Below are positions 20,957-32,192 of a DNA stretch of 64,000 nucleotides, in pieces (the first letter of the stretch is position 1; each line of letters starts with the position of its first letter). The notes below the pieces were generated by a model that did not search any database, had not been told where the DNA came from, and worked only from the letters and a program-made list of their open reading frames with translations. A program made the position numbers and the translations under genes. This DNA is from Closterium sp. NIES-65 (taxonomy: Eukaryota > Streptophyta > Zygnematophyceae > Desmidiales > Closteriaceae), in assembly GCA_948144175.1 (NCBI GenBank), contig CANXME010002160.1, positions 2,179,501-2,243,500 on the forward strand, given 5' to 3'.

Positions 20957-21064
20957 TGTCAAATGTTATAGCCTCTAGTGGGTCATGCTATATGGGGTAC
21001 AAACAATTAGGGTTAGGCATTTGTACCCCAACCGAATGAGTCCAACTCATTCCGCTGTATTTAG
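20957..21064 (+). repeat. Partial 3' LTR of the plus-strand Copia
   Basis: Starts TGTCAAATGTTATAGCC after the polypurine tract and holds the family words TTAGGGTTAGGCATTTGTACCCC. The right boundary is not clear because another element follows. Confidence 0.5.
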
Positions 21065-21699
21065 TTTCTGAGACTCTTGTACCTCTAGCACCAGCAGCAC
21101 CTCTGGCACTAGTATCTCTAGTACCTCCAGCAGTACCTCCAGTACCTCCAGCACTAGCAGCTGCAGCACCTCCAGCACCAGCAGCACCTCCAGCAGTACC
21201 ACCAGCAATCACAGCTCCAGCACCTCCAACACCTTGAGTACCTCCAGCACCAGCAGCACCTCTAGTACCTCCGGCACCAGCAGTACCTCTAGCAGTAGCA
21301 GCACCTCCAGGACCCCCATTTGTACCTACAGAACTAGTAGCTCTTACACCAGCAGGACCGAACCCTCCACCACCAGGACTACCTCGCCGAACGATCCACA
21401 CACGAATCTGCTGCGGCGAGGGCGTCTCAAGTAGATCAGGCTGCGGTGGCTGTCCAGTTCCAGGACCTCCAGCAGGGTCACCCACAGCTCCACCGCCACC
21501 AGGCGTCGTAGCACCCCCAGAGTCAGAACCCCCAGTCGCAGCACCCCCAGAACCAGCACCCCCAGTCACAGCACCCCCAGGCTCAGCACCGGCAGTCTCA
21601 GCTCCAGAGTCCACAACAGCAGGCTGCGGAGGCGGCAAAGATGGCCGAGGCGGAAAACCAGGGGGGATCTCCAAGCGTGGAGAGCGGCGAGTGGCCGCC
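21065..21699 (-). pseudogene. Minus-strand Copia fragment, linker region (left half)
   Basis: Minus-strand frame with GAETAGAEPGG-type repeats, a PSPQQIRVWI motif (a QLREWY relative) and Gly/Ala/Thr-rich repeats. It is the continuation of 35880-35452, from which it is separated by the Gypsy element 21700-35451. The duplication CCGCC (21695-21699 and 35452-35456) proves the split. Confidence 0.7.
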
Positions 21700-22072
21700 T
21701 GTGAGAGTACGACGGCTTATGCCAGCTATGCTTACTTGCCTTTACTTTATTATGCTATTTCTAGTATATGATAATTATATGCATGCATGAATTGCTTGAT
21801 TTCCTAGGCTAGGTGCTTTCCTATATATTATTTTAGTTATAGCACCAAGCTAGGTTGCGTGCACCGAATTCTGGCTTTTCAGTTGCCACCGAATTGCCTT
21901 CTACCGAATTCCGTAAGGATCTGTTCGGGACGCTTCGCGACCCGCGGAACCTTCGCGTAACACCTGGTTACAGGGCCTTGTGTCGAGCCTATATATAGCC
22001 TCGTGTTGTACCCAGGAGATCATTCAATTCAATTTACATTCTCTTTTCTGAACTCGATCCTAGATCCTCACA
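21700..22072 (+). repeat. Gypsy 5' LTR (373 bp)
   Basis: TGTGAGAGTACG...GATCCTCACA, the same length as the 3' LTR and nearly identical to it. CCTATATATAGCC near 21990 is a plausible TATA box for the element's transcript. Confidence 0.95.
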
Positions 22073-22624
22073 CTTGGTAATCAGAGCGGGTCTACACGCG
22101 GGGTCTTCAACCGCTTAGTTCCGGCCTTTAAAAACCGCGGGGGCGACGACGAAAGCGCCGATACGGTTATGTAAAACCAGTTCCGCGCAATTTTTCTAAG
22201 TCCCCCTTGATTCGGTTTTCGAACACCCCTCAGATTTACTGGTGGAAAGGTTGGAGTTTCGACCGTTTGATCTAGTTTCATCTCAACGGCCCAGAGAATT
22301 TCGCTCAAAATGTTGAAATTTGGAGCATCGGATTGATTTTCTCTTCAACGGCCAAGATCCGACGCAATTTTCGCTTAAGGGAGATTTACGCAACCTACAG
22401 AAATCAAGCTCGTCGATCCTATAGTCAACTTGACTCGCAGTAAGAGGACCAGCACCTAGAATTTGATTATTTTCGTCGCGCATCTTCCGGTAAATCGCCA
22501 AATGCAGGGAAAATGAGATATTTCAGTACAGAAAATCGCGGAGTTACGTGCTGAGCATAAGCAAATACATGCGGCACTCCCACGAGTCGAAAAACTTCTT
22601 GCAAACTAGTCGGCAACCGCCACA
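22073..22624 (+). other. Gypsy primer binding site and untranslated leader
   Basis: TGGTAATCAGAGCGGGTC directly after the 5' LTR resembles the 3' end complement of an initiator tRNA-Met. The rest up to the gag frame has no long open frame in the sense direction. Confidence 0.65.
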
Positions 22625-23723
22625 GCAGCAGCGACAACAGTAGCAGCAGCAGCGGCGGCAACACCAACAATTCTACATGCGACAACGGCAGCAGCTACAG
22701 TTAACCTTGAAGCAGTGAAGCCGAGGCTACCGGAGGCGTTCGATCCTACGGTAAAAAGGAACGACGTTCGTCGATTTGTAGCTGAACTCGAAATTTACTT
22801 CGAACCTGTTGGATGCACGACCCCGACAAAAGACGCAATGCGGATACGGCTCGCAGCAACACTGTTACGAGGCCCAGCTCTAGAGTGGATCAACAACAGA
22901 ATAGTCCAAGGCGAGGAGACGTGGGCGCAGTTTCCGGCACCACTGATCGAACAGTTCGACACGTTGAACAGTAGCTACTACGGAACACGACGCAACAAGC
23001 CAACTAGTAGCATGGGGCTGTCAGAATCCCAACCACTAGACCATTGGGATAAAAGGGCTTGTTTAAGTAGCGGGTTAGTGCGCCCATAACCCCCCAGGCC
23101 AACATGCCTGTAACCCTTCCCTAGGATCAATCGGGGATCACCAGTGGACCTCTGACACCCCCCCGCACTGGGATGCCCGAAGTGCACACACTGGGATTCG
23201 AACCCAAGACCGCTCTGATACCATGTCAGAATCCCAACCACTAGACCATTGGGATAAAAGGGCTTGTTTAAGTAGCGGGTTAGTGCGCCCATAACCCCCC
23301 AGGCCAACATGCCTGTAACCCTTCCCTAGGATCAATCGGGGATCACCAGTGGACCTCTGACAGGGGCGATTGGCACCACCCACGACTGCCGACCCGATGT
23401 AGAACGACGAGGGCGATGTGGAGCAGCGGCTAGCAAATAATGAGACGTGCAAATTTTGCGGCGCTACAGGACATCGTATCTTGGCGTGTTGGAAAATGAA
23501 GAGAAGGTGTGCAGAGCTAAAGGAAAAGAACAGTGCGGCACCCCCGAAGCAGAAAACGGACAATGTGGCAACTTCGGAGAGGGCGAAAAAAGGAGAATAT
23601 GGTGGCGCAAATTTAAAACGTCACGACCAAACGGCACCAGGGGAAATCGCCGAGACTAATGGAGGATCCGCGAAACAAGACCCTGCACCGACCGGGAAAC
23701 TCCAGCCGTATACCCCGACAAGT
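22625..23723 (+). pseudogene. Gypsy gag, interrupted by a miniature LTR element
   Basis: A frame with Ala/Thr-rich start, then VKPRLPEAFDPTVKRNDVRR, FVAELEIYFEPVG and ATLLRGPALEWINNR, typical of Ty3 gag, up to 23018. The miniature element 23019-23362 is inserted there (duplication GGGGC). Gag resumes at 23368 with a zinc knuckle CKFCGATGHRILAC (23449-23490) and a Lys-rich tail. It ends at the insertion of the non-coding LTR element at 23724. Confidence 0.8.
23019..23362 (-). mobile_element. TRIM/SMART-type miniature LTR retrotransposon, copy 2
   Basis: A 344-bp element with 139-bp LTRs (23019-23157, 23224-23362), inverted ends TGTCAG/CTGACA, and duplications GGGGC (23014-23018 and 23363-23367). 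The internal part is only 66 bp: the primer site TGGTATCAGAGC (23223-23212, minus strand) touches the 5' LTR, and a GTGCGGGGGGG purine tract precedes the 3' LTR. The same A box TGGTCTAGTGG occurs in the LTR. The B box is perfect here (GGTTCGAATCC) inside a fully paired T-arm (TTGGG/CCCAG around TTCGAAT). It lies inside the gag of the Gypsy element, so it is younger than that. Confidence 0.92.
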
Positions 23724-23941
23724 TGACAAAATACTAGCAAGGCTTAGGAGCCATGGCTAGTGAGGTACGAGAAGTTGAGTTCGAGTGAGTTTAGGAAAGT
23801 CGAGAGGAATGGGGTTCAGTAATGAGAATAGCAAGTACAAATAGGTAAACAACAACACAAGGAGGTGCACCACCAAACATGATGCAATATGTACACTACA
23901 ACTGCAAACGTTTATATAAAATATGTAACCATATTTTGACA
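23724..23941 (-). repeat. 3' LTR of the non-coding element (218 bp)
   Basis: Nearly identical to 32193-32410; the left flank is CAAGT. Confidence 0.92.
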
Positions 23942-24064
23942 CGCCCCCATAATTGATTGCAGGAGTAAGTGTAAAACGCCCACTCTGGTAAGTGTAAACC
24001 GCCCACGCTGGTCACCCACTCCATCCCCTCACCCTCCCCCTCCCCTTCCCCCTCCCCCACACAC

Positions 24065-24196
24065 TGTCAAACATTATATATGTTGTGCTTGTTTAGGCTA
24101 CTGTGGGTTAGCCTATAGGGGGTACACAATTCTAGGGTTAGGTACTTGTACTCATTTCACTGTTAGTTCATTCATTCCTGTTCAGTTATTCCAACA
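24065..24196 (+). repeat. Copia 5' LTR (132 bp)
   Basis: TGTCAAACATTATATATG...TTATTCCAACA, with the primer site adjacent at 24197. Confidence 0.95.
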
Positions 24197-24289
24197 TGGT
24201 ATAGAGCAGGTCCTTCCTAGGACCGAATTTTTTTTAAGGGCCCACCACTACCTACCTACCTACCTACCTGCTTGCGCCCTAGGGCGCCT

Positions 24290-24760
24290 CGGCTTTGTCA
24301 CGCCCCTAGAGGCCCCTAACGGCCCACCGCGATCGCCCCTAGAGGCCCCCTTGACAGCCCCGCGCTTACCTACCTAGCGGCCCCGAACGGCCCCGTCGGC
24401 CCCTAATAGGCCCCGTTAGGCCCCGCGCTCACCTTCCTAGCGGCCCCTAACGGCCTAGTCGGCCCCTAGAGGCCCCGTTCAGGCCCCAAACGGCACTGCG
24501 CTCACCTCCCTACGGCCCCAATCGGCCCCGTCGACCCCTACTCGGCCCCGTTAGGCCCCCGCGCTCACCTTCCTAGCGGCCCCTACAACCCCATCGGCCC
24601 CTAGAGGCCCCGTTAAGGCCCCGATCGGCCCCGCGCTCGCCTCCCTAGGGCCCCAAACGGCCCCGTCGGCCCCGCGCCCGCCATCCTTAGAGGCCCCAAC
24701 CGGCCCCGTGCCCACCGTCCCTAGAGGCCCCGAGCGGCCCGTTCCCGCCGCAGCCCAGGA
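24290..24760 (+). repeat. GGCCCC-rich Copia leader
   Basis: Degenerate repeats such as GGCCCCGTCGGCCCCTA, with recurrent CGCTCACCTTCCTAGC spacers at intervals of about 100 bp, before the gag start at 24967. They lie in the transcribed, untranslated leader. Confidence 0.75.
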
Positions 24761-24966
24761 CCGAACCGAACCGCGCGGCCGAACCGAGCCGCGCGACCCG
24801 AGCTGCGCGACCCGAGCTTCGCGATCCGAGCCGCGCGACCCGAGCCGAGCCGCGCGAACCCAGCCGAGCCGCGCGACCCGACCCGAACCGAGCCGCGCCG
24901 CCCTGCCCTAACTGAACCGTCCTAACTACTTCTCCTACTGCTACTGCTGCTACTTCTACTGTTCCT

Positions 24967-27900
24967 ATGGCTAGCCCACAGGTTCTAGTTTTCGATGCTG
25001 AGGGCCGCCCAGTGAAGTTTTACACCTGGCTCGATGACCAGCACCTCTACCTACAGCTCACAACCAAGGATGACATCTCACTGTACGACCATGCCCTAGG
25101 CCATGTCACTGCCCCTGCTGCTACTGCTGACAGCACTGCTCGCTCCCAGTGGCAGACTCGTGATGCCCACGCTCACGCCGCTATTTGCAACTCCCTACCG
25201 ATAGACGAACGCGAGCACTTTGGCCAGCACAAGATTGCACAGGCACTGTACACCACCTAGTCACCCGCCTCCTTAACACACTGCGTGCTGTCAGGGACCA
25301 CTTCCTAGCTCGCTGCCCCACTGAGCTCACCATTGCCCTCCTCGAGAAGGAGCTGCTTCCAGCCGAGACTAGCATAGTCGCTGTAGGTGCCTCTCGTGGC
25401 GACCCCCGTACCCCGTTCTTTGAGGGGTGTTCTCCTTCCCCCCTTCTTCCCTCTTTCGCCTCTGCTGCTGCTGTCGACCTTCTTGGTGCTGAGAAGGTCG
25501 GCGCTGCGTCTGCCTCGAGCGGGCGCCGCAGCAGCAAAGGCAAAGGGGGCAAGGGTGGTGGCGGTGACGACGGGGGAGGCGGCGGTGGGGGCGGTGGAGG
25601 CGGTGGGGGTGGTGGCACAGCTGGAGGGGCTAGTGGTACCAGTGGGGGTGGTGGCGGCAGTGGCGGGGGAGGTGGCAGGGGCAGAGGCGGTGGTTGGGGT
25701 GGAGGTGGACGAGGCGGCGGCAGGGGTTGGGGTGGTCGAGGAGGTGGCGATGGTGGTGGTGGTTGTGGAGGCGCTGGCGGTGGCCAGGGCCAGCAGCACA
25801 CTCCGTCGCTCCAGGAGGTCCGTGAGTGGTACTCTCTGCACGAGGGGGGGGGGGGGGGGGGGGGGGGGCTTAGCTGCACATACGTCATTCGCACTGGTGA
25901 CCGCACTGGTCAGCAGTGTAGACGACCGCACGCCACACAGCGCTGCTTCGCTCGTCTCGACGACGCTTGGCGTGTTCAGTTCCCTCAGGCCACTGAGCTG
26001 CCCCGCTGGATTGATATCCTGAAGAAGGGGATTGATATCTATGCTCTAGACTTTGATGCTATTCTATCTGCTATGTATGTGATGTCTACTAGTGGAGAGG
26101 GTGCTGAGTACTTGTGTGTGCCGCCCGACCCGGGCATTAGGGCTAGTGCGTCTGCCGCTCCAGGTACTCGCGTGTCGGCTACCCCAGGTGCTGGTGAGGC
26201 AGCTGCTCTAGGTGCTTGTGTGTCTGCCCCCCTTGGTACTGAGTTGACTGCAGCACTGCACACCTTCACACTGGACTCAGGTGCTTCTCGCTGTTTCTTT
26301 CGTGACCGCATTGCCCTTGAGCCGCTTGCTCGGCCAGTTGCTGTCTCCCTTGCTGACCCCTCTGGGGGTCCGGTCATTGCGACCTCTTCCATTGTCCTTC
26401 CCTGCCCTGCGGTCCCGTCGGGCACACTGTCAGGTCTCCACCTCCCCTCGTTCTCTACGAACTTGGTGGTAGGATGTGCGCTCCAGGACGGGGGTGTTCA
26501 CCAGCTCACCCCTGCCTACGAGCACGTGACGCACTGTACGTGTGCTCGTACGGGCCGTCACTTGGCTACCTTCACTCGGCAGCCAGGGTCGGACCTGTAC
26601 ACACTGACTACTTAGTCCCCTCAGGTCGCTGTGTCTGCGTCTGCGTCCGCGTCAGGTCAGCTGTTGGCCCCCTGCTCGTGTCGCTCTCTGGCGCACAAGA
26701 CTGTCCTCTGGCACCACCGCCTTGGCCACCCGTCTGTGCAGCGGCTTCGTGTCATGCACTCCCGGTACCTTGTCTCTGGCCTGCCCATGGTCCTTCCTCC
26801 CCTCCCGCCCTCCCCTGCTCCTACATTTCTCCCCTGTGTCGAGGGATGGCACCGCGCCGCTCCTCACTCCTCCTCGTTTCCCCCGACGACTGCTCCCTTG
26901 CAGACGCTCCACATGGACGTGTGGGGCCCAGCCCGCGTCCGTGGTCAGGGTCAGGAGAGGTACTTCCTGAGAGTTGTTGACGACTACTCGCGCTACACCT
27001 CGGTCTTCCCCTTGCGCACCAAGGGTGAGGTCCCTCATGTCTTGATCCCTTGGATCCGCAGAGCCCGTCTCCAGCTCAGCGAGCGTTTTCACTCGGACTT
27101 TCCTGTCCTGCGCTTGCACTCTGACAGAGGTGGTGAGTTCTCCTCCGACCTCTTGGCAGCCTACTGTGCTGAGCAAGGCATTGAGCAGTCGTTCACGCTT
27201 CCGGCCTCTCCACAGCAGAATGGGGTGCGGAGCGCCGCATTGGCCTGGTCATGGAGGTCGCCCGTACCTCTTTGATCCATGCCGCTGCCCCCCACTTTCT
27301 GTGGCCGTTTGCGGTCCGGTACGCTGCGCATCAGCTCAACCTCTGGCCCCGTGTCTCCTTGCCAGAGACCTCGCCCACACTGCTGTGGACGGGGGAGGTT
27401 GGCGATGCGTCGCGTTTCCGGGTCTGGGGATCTCGAGCTTTTGTTCGCGATACGTCTGCGGACAAGCTCTTCTCCCGTGCTGTTCCTTGCGTCATCCTAG
27501 GCTTTGTCCCGGACGCGTCTGGTTGGCAGTTTTACCACGCCACCTCGCGACGAGTCTTGCCCTCTCAGAACGTCACTTTTGACGAGTCCGTCCCCTACTA
27601 CCGCCTCTTCCCCTACCGCACTGCCCCGCTCCCCCCCCCGCCTCTCTTCCTCGCGCCAGGTGCTGCTGTTGTAGACCCCCTCCCCCCTCAGGGTGCTGCT
27701 CCCTCAGGTGTGTCTCAAGTAGACCCGGTTGAGCTTGTTGAGGTAGCTGTCGACTCTCGTCCTGCTGGGGGTGCTGAGCCTCGGGGTTCTGAGCCTGGGG
27801 GTGCAGAGACTGGGGGTACTGAGCCTGGGGGTGCGGAGGCTGGGGGTGTGAAGCCTGGGGGTGCTGAGCCTGGGGGTACTGAGCCTGGGGGTGCTGAGCC

Positions 27901-30900
27901 TGGGGGTGCTGAGCCTGGGGGTACTGAGCTTGGGGGTGCTGAGCTGCGGAGTCAGGAGTCTGGGGGTTCTGAGTCTGGAGGTGCTGAGCCTGGGAGTCCT
28001 CCACCTGGAGGAGCCCTCTCCTCGGATTAGCTGCGTGAGTGGTACTTATAGTACTGCAGCCTCAGGAGAGGTGCCTCTGGAGCCGGGCGTGCTGCTGGGA
28101 CTGGTGCTAGTGCTTCTCCTCCTAGTCGGGAGCTCCCCTCCCGTGAGCGGATCCGTGAGTGGTACGAGCGGCGCTGCACTCTTCGGAGTGGCGCGCCTCG
28201 TGTCGCGGACCCCGCTGCGGTGAGAGCTGCTGGTGGTGCTGAGGACCCATGTGTTGGAGCTTCTGCTGGTGCTGAGGAATCGGGTGTTGGAGCTGGTGCT
28301 GGTGCTGCGGACCCGAGCGTTGGAGCTGCTGCTGGTGCTGAGGACCCAGGTGTTGGAGCTGCTGCTGGAGCTGCGGACCCGGGTGTTGGAGCTGCTGCTG
28401 ATGCTGAGGACCCAGGTGTTGGAGCTGCTACTGGTGCTGCGGACCCGAGTGTTGAAGCTGCTGCTGGTGCTGAGGACCCGGGTGTTGGAGCTGCTCCTGG
28501 TGCTGCGGACCCGAGCGTTGGAGCTGCTGCAGGTGCTGAGGACCCAAGTGTTGGAGCTGCTGCTGGTACTGCGGACCCTGGTGCGGGTGTCCCTGCTAGT
28601 TTTGGTGTTGCTGCACAGCCACGGCCGTACTTCGTTCCGCTCCTTCAGAAGGTTCTCGGTCAGCTCCCTCCTCCTTGTCCTCCTCCCTCCTTAGAGTGTC
28701 CTCCGTCTGTCCAGCTGCAGTCGCAGTTACCGTCTGCCTCCTCTCTCCCTGGTCCTGCTCCTTACACTGGTCCAACTAGAGGTCTTACTGATTGTCGTGA
28801 GCCTGAGTCTCGTCCTGCGTTGCCTGAGTCTCGTCCTGCGTTGCCTGTCCGTACTGCTCTCACTGGTAGTCGTGTCTAGCGTCAGCGTCTTCCTGTTGTC
28901 CCAGGCACTCATTGGATGGCGCTTCGTCCGTCCACTGCTCCACAGCGTGTCCCACTACCGTCTCCTCCTGCATCCTCTCTTCCTGCTCTTGCTGACCCTG
29001 GGTCAGACTCTCTTCATGCTGCCAGTCCTACTATCACGCGTCTCCTGGCTACTGTTGTCACTGACCCTTCCTTTGAGTCTGCTGCTGCGTCTACCTTAGT
29101 TGCTGAGCTTGTCGACTTTGCTGCCACCTTTCGTCTAGACTACGCTGCTAGCCTGGTTGCTGAGTCTGAGTCTGTCTGTCCTCCGTCCGTCGGGGGTGAG
29201 TGTGCTCTTGGCACTGACGTCCTTGAGGACAGGCGGGAGGAGTTTGAGTGCTTTGCTGCCGCTTTGCCCCATCTCGTGTCCATGCTTGTTGCCCCTGAGG
29301 GAGACCCGGATGCACCAGACATCCCGGCCCCACGCTCTTACGCAGAGGCGATGGCCGGTCCCTACTCCTCTCAGTGGCAGTCGGCCATGGACACAGAGAT
29401 GGCTTCCTGGAAGTCCACAAGCACCTACGTCGACGAGGTTCCCCCACCTTGGGCGAACATCGTCAGTGGCATGTGGATTTTCAGGGTGAAGCGGCCGCCG
29501 GGCTCTCCGCCTGTCTTCAAGGCGCGTTACGTTGCACGAGGCTTCAGTCAGCGAGAGGGAGTTGACTTCTTCCAGACCTTCTCCCCGACCCCGAAGATGA
29601 CCACTCTTCGGGTTCTGCTGCACGTCGTCGCTCAGCGTGACTACGAGCTCCACTCGCTTGACTTCAGCACTGCTTTCCTACAGGGCAGCCTGCACGAGGA
29701 GATCTGGCTGCGCCGTCCACCTGGCTTCACTGGGTCGTTCCCTCCTGGTACCCAGTGGAGCCTCCGACGGCCAGTCTACGGTCTCCGCCAGGTGCCTCGT
29801 GAGTGGCAGGACACACTGAGGACTACACTTGCGGCTCTTGGGTTCGCGCCTTCTACTGCTGACCCGTCGCTGTTTCTACGCACCGACACCTCACTGCCGC
29901 CATTCTACGTCCTTGTGTACGTCGACGACTTGGTCTTTGCCACTGCTGACACTGCGGCACTCGCCCACGTGAAGTCGGAGCTGCAGAAGAGACACATGTG
30001 CACAGACCTGGGCGAACTGACAAGCTATCTTGGCTTGCGGATCACCCGGGACAGAGCACGCCGCACCATTACCTTGACTCAGTCACACATGGTGCAGCAG
30101 GTCCTTCAGCGCTTCCGCTTCACGTACTCCTCGCCTCAGCCCACTCCTCTGCCTACCGGTCACTCGCTCTCAGCTCTGCCTTCGGATGAGTCCGTAGAGT
30201 CAAGTGGCCCGTATCCAGAGCTTGTGGGTTACCTCATGTACGTGATGACCTGCACTCGACCTGACCTTGCATACCCTCTCAGCATTGTTGCACGCGATAT
30301 CGCTCCCGCCCGTCACCGGAAGGAGCACATGGATGCAGCTAAGAGGGTGTTGCGCTACTTGTGCAGTACGTTGGGCATGGGGCTAGTGCTTGGAGGGCGA
30401 GTCCCAGTTGTTCTCACTGGTCACTTAGACGCTTCTTGGGCAGACGACCAGGCTACTCAGCGGTCGTCTTAGGGTTACTCCTTCAGTCTTGGCTCTGGTT
30501 CTGTTTCTTGGCGTTCTACTCACTCTTCTTCTGTTCTCAGCTCCAGTTGTGAGACTAAGATCTACGCCACAGCCATGGCGGCCCAGGAGCTACGCTGGCT
30601 CACCTACTTGCTGACCGACCTTGGAGAGCAGCCTCGTTCTCCTCCAGTGCTGTACGTCGACAACAAGGCAGCCATTGCCTTGTGTGAGGAGCACAGACTG
30701 GAGCACAGAACGGAGCACATTGCTTTGCGTTACTTCCTTGCTCAAGAGCTGCAGCAGCGTGGTCAGCTTCGCCTGCGCTACGTGGCCTCTGAGGCCAACA
30801 CTGCTGATGTGTTCACCAAGGCGCTTCAGCCTTGTGACCATCAGCGTTTTTGCACTCTTCTAGGCCTTGTGCCTACTGGACCTCACTTGCTTATTTCTTG

Positions 30901-30901
30901 A
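24967..30901 (+). pseudogene. Copia gag-pol of the QLREWY/GAEPGG lineage, broken
   Basis: The gag start MASPQVLVFDAEGRPVKF is intact. A frameshift near 25240 leads to a frame with a Gly-rich stretch (including an uninterrupted run of 25 G), QEVREWYSLHE, RPHATQRCFARL and protease LDSGASRCFF. A TAG at 26613-26615 precedes integrase (HHRLGHPS, MDVWGP, LHSDRGGEF). A 1-nt deletion near 27222 breaks PQQNG(VAERR). The linker 27770-28600 has 6-residue GAEPGG and 11-residue VGAAAGAEDPG repeats, with stops at 28028-28030 and near 28049. Another stop is at 28877-28879. Reverse transcriptase (MWIFRVKRPPG, LDFSTAFLQG, LVYVDDLVFATADT) is intact in 28916-30469. A TAG at 30470-30472 precedes RNase H (YVDNKAAIALCEEHR). 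The end is at 30899-30901. Confidence 0.92.
25844..25868 (+). repeat. Run of 25 G in Copia gag
   Basis: An uninterrupted homopolymer encoding poly-Gly between YSLHE and LSCTYV. Its length is likely to vary between copies and between sequencing reads. Confidence 0.9.
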
Positions 30902-31139
30902 GTCTGTCTGTACTGTGATCTATATACATATATATATACCTGCATGTTTACTCTTGCATGTTGTGATCATTGTATCTTTTGCTCTATTATAAACTTGCAT
31001 GTGAACTGGTCTTGTGACCACTTGCTTGTGCTCGGAATTTGTGTGGTATCCTTGAGATCCACCCTGAGCTTGTTTTGCCTTGCTTTGCCTTAACTGGTCT
31101 TGTGACCCCTAGTTCTCCCCCACTTCGCCTATGGGGGTG

Positions 31140-31271
31140 TGTCAAACATTATATATGTTGTGCTTGTTTAGGCTACATTGGGTTAGCCTATAGGGGGTAC
31201 ACAATTCTAGGGTTAGGTACTTGTACTCATTTCGCTGTTAGTTCATTCATTCCTGTTCAGTTATTCCAACA
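31140..31271 (+). repeat. Copia 3' LTR (132 bp)
   Basis: Nearly identical to the 5' LTR; the polypurine tract is directly upstream and CACAC downstream. Confidence 0.95.
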
Positions 31272-31276
31272 CACAC

Positions 31277-32192
31277 TACTGCAAGAGCAGCAGAGGGGGG
31301 AAGAGAGGAGAGGTGGAGGGACGGCGGCTGGGTGGTCTCGCACCCGCCACCCGAGTGCCACTCCTTGGGCTCCCCCACACCCTCACACCTTCCCCCCCAG
31401 CGGCAGCTGCAGCAGAGGGAACAAAAGGAGGAGGAGAGGGGGGGAGGGGGGGGGGGGGGGGGCGACGCACGGCCTCCTTGGGCGCCAAAGCAGGCGGCAG
31501 AGGGGGCGATGTTTGCCCCCCCCTTCCAGGTCGCGGCCCCCGAAGGAGCCACGACAGGTGACAGGAAAAGGGGGGGGGGGGGGCGGTGCACGTGCCCTCG
31601 GTGTGCCGCAGCTAGTGACGGGGCATGGCCGGGGCGAGGTCGGGGCCGCAAGTGGGCGGGGCCGTAGGTGGCATCGGGGCCGAAGTGGGCGACGGGGCCG
31701 CAAGGGTGGGCGGGGCCGCAGGTGGCGACGGGGCCTCAGGTGGCGGGGCCGCAGGTGGCGACGGGGCCGGGGCCGCAGGTTTAGGAGACGGGGCCGGGGC
31801 CGCAGGTAGGTGACGTGGCCGGGGCCGCAGGTTGGTGACGGGGCCGGGCCGGCAAGTAGGCGACGGGGCCGTAGGGCCGCATGTAGGGGACGGGGCCGGG
31901 GCCGCAGTTAGGCGACGGGGCCGGGGCCGCAAGGTAGGCGACGGGGCCTGCTGAAGGGCGGGCGACGGGGCCGCGAAGGGGCCGCGAGGGTCCTGGACGG
32001 GCGGCGACGGGCCGGTAAAGGCGGCGACGGGGCCGCAAAGGGGCCGCGAAGGGCCTAGAAGGGCGGCGACGGGGCCGCGAAGGGGGCCGCGAGGGGCCAC
32101 TAAGGGTCTCGCGAGGGGCACGCCACGGGGCGTGCAGTACACAGAGTAGCAGCGGAAGCAACAGGCCAGGAACGTAGTTCGTTCTGATAGCA
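31277..32192 (-). other. Interior of the non-coding LTR element, no gene
   Basis: Purine-rich and GGGGCC-rich DNA with G runs at 31440-31462 and 31570-31583. From 31620 to 32140 it repeats GGCGACGGGGCCGGGGCCGCAGG. Reading frames through it are low complexity in all directions. It includes the primer site at its right end. Confidence 0.7.

Larger units (their letters stand above)
18312..21064 (+). mobile_element. 3' part of a Copia element, split by a Gypsy solo LTR
   Basis: Contains the integrase-reverse transcriptase linker, reverse transcriptase and RNase H, followed by a polypurine-like CTATGGGGGTG and a partial 3' LTR starting TGTCAAATG at 20957. The 5' LTR, gag and protease are missing. 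A Gypsy solo LTR (19525-19893) with its duplication CCATC lies inside the reverse transcriptase; removing it joins RAARTI to TLTQSHMVQQV. The right end merges with a minus-strand Copia fragment at about 21065. Confidence 0.75.
24065..31271 (+). mobile_element. Complete-length Copia element (plus strand)
   Basis: 7,207 bp with 132-bp LTRs (24065-24196 and 31140-31271) and the CACAC duplication on both sides (24060-24064, 31272-31276). The primer site TGGTATAGAGCAGG follows the 5' LTR; a polypurine tract CTATGGGGGTG precedes the 3' LTR. It has a 770-bp leader rich in GGCCCC, then gag-pol 24967-30901. The LTRs differ at few positions, so it is one of the youngest insertions, yet gag-pol has two frameshifts and several stops. 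Confidence 0.95.

Noticed and set aside
25181..25931. Minus-strand proline-rich protein
   Set aside because: Complement of the Gly-rich Copia gag region.
26613..30472. TAG reassigned to glutamine
   Set aside because: Stops in other elements include TGA and TAA, elements also have frameshifts and deletions, and the intact genes here need no TAG sense codon.
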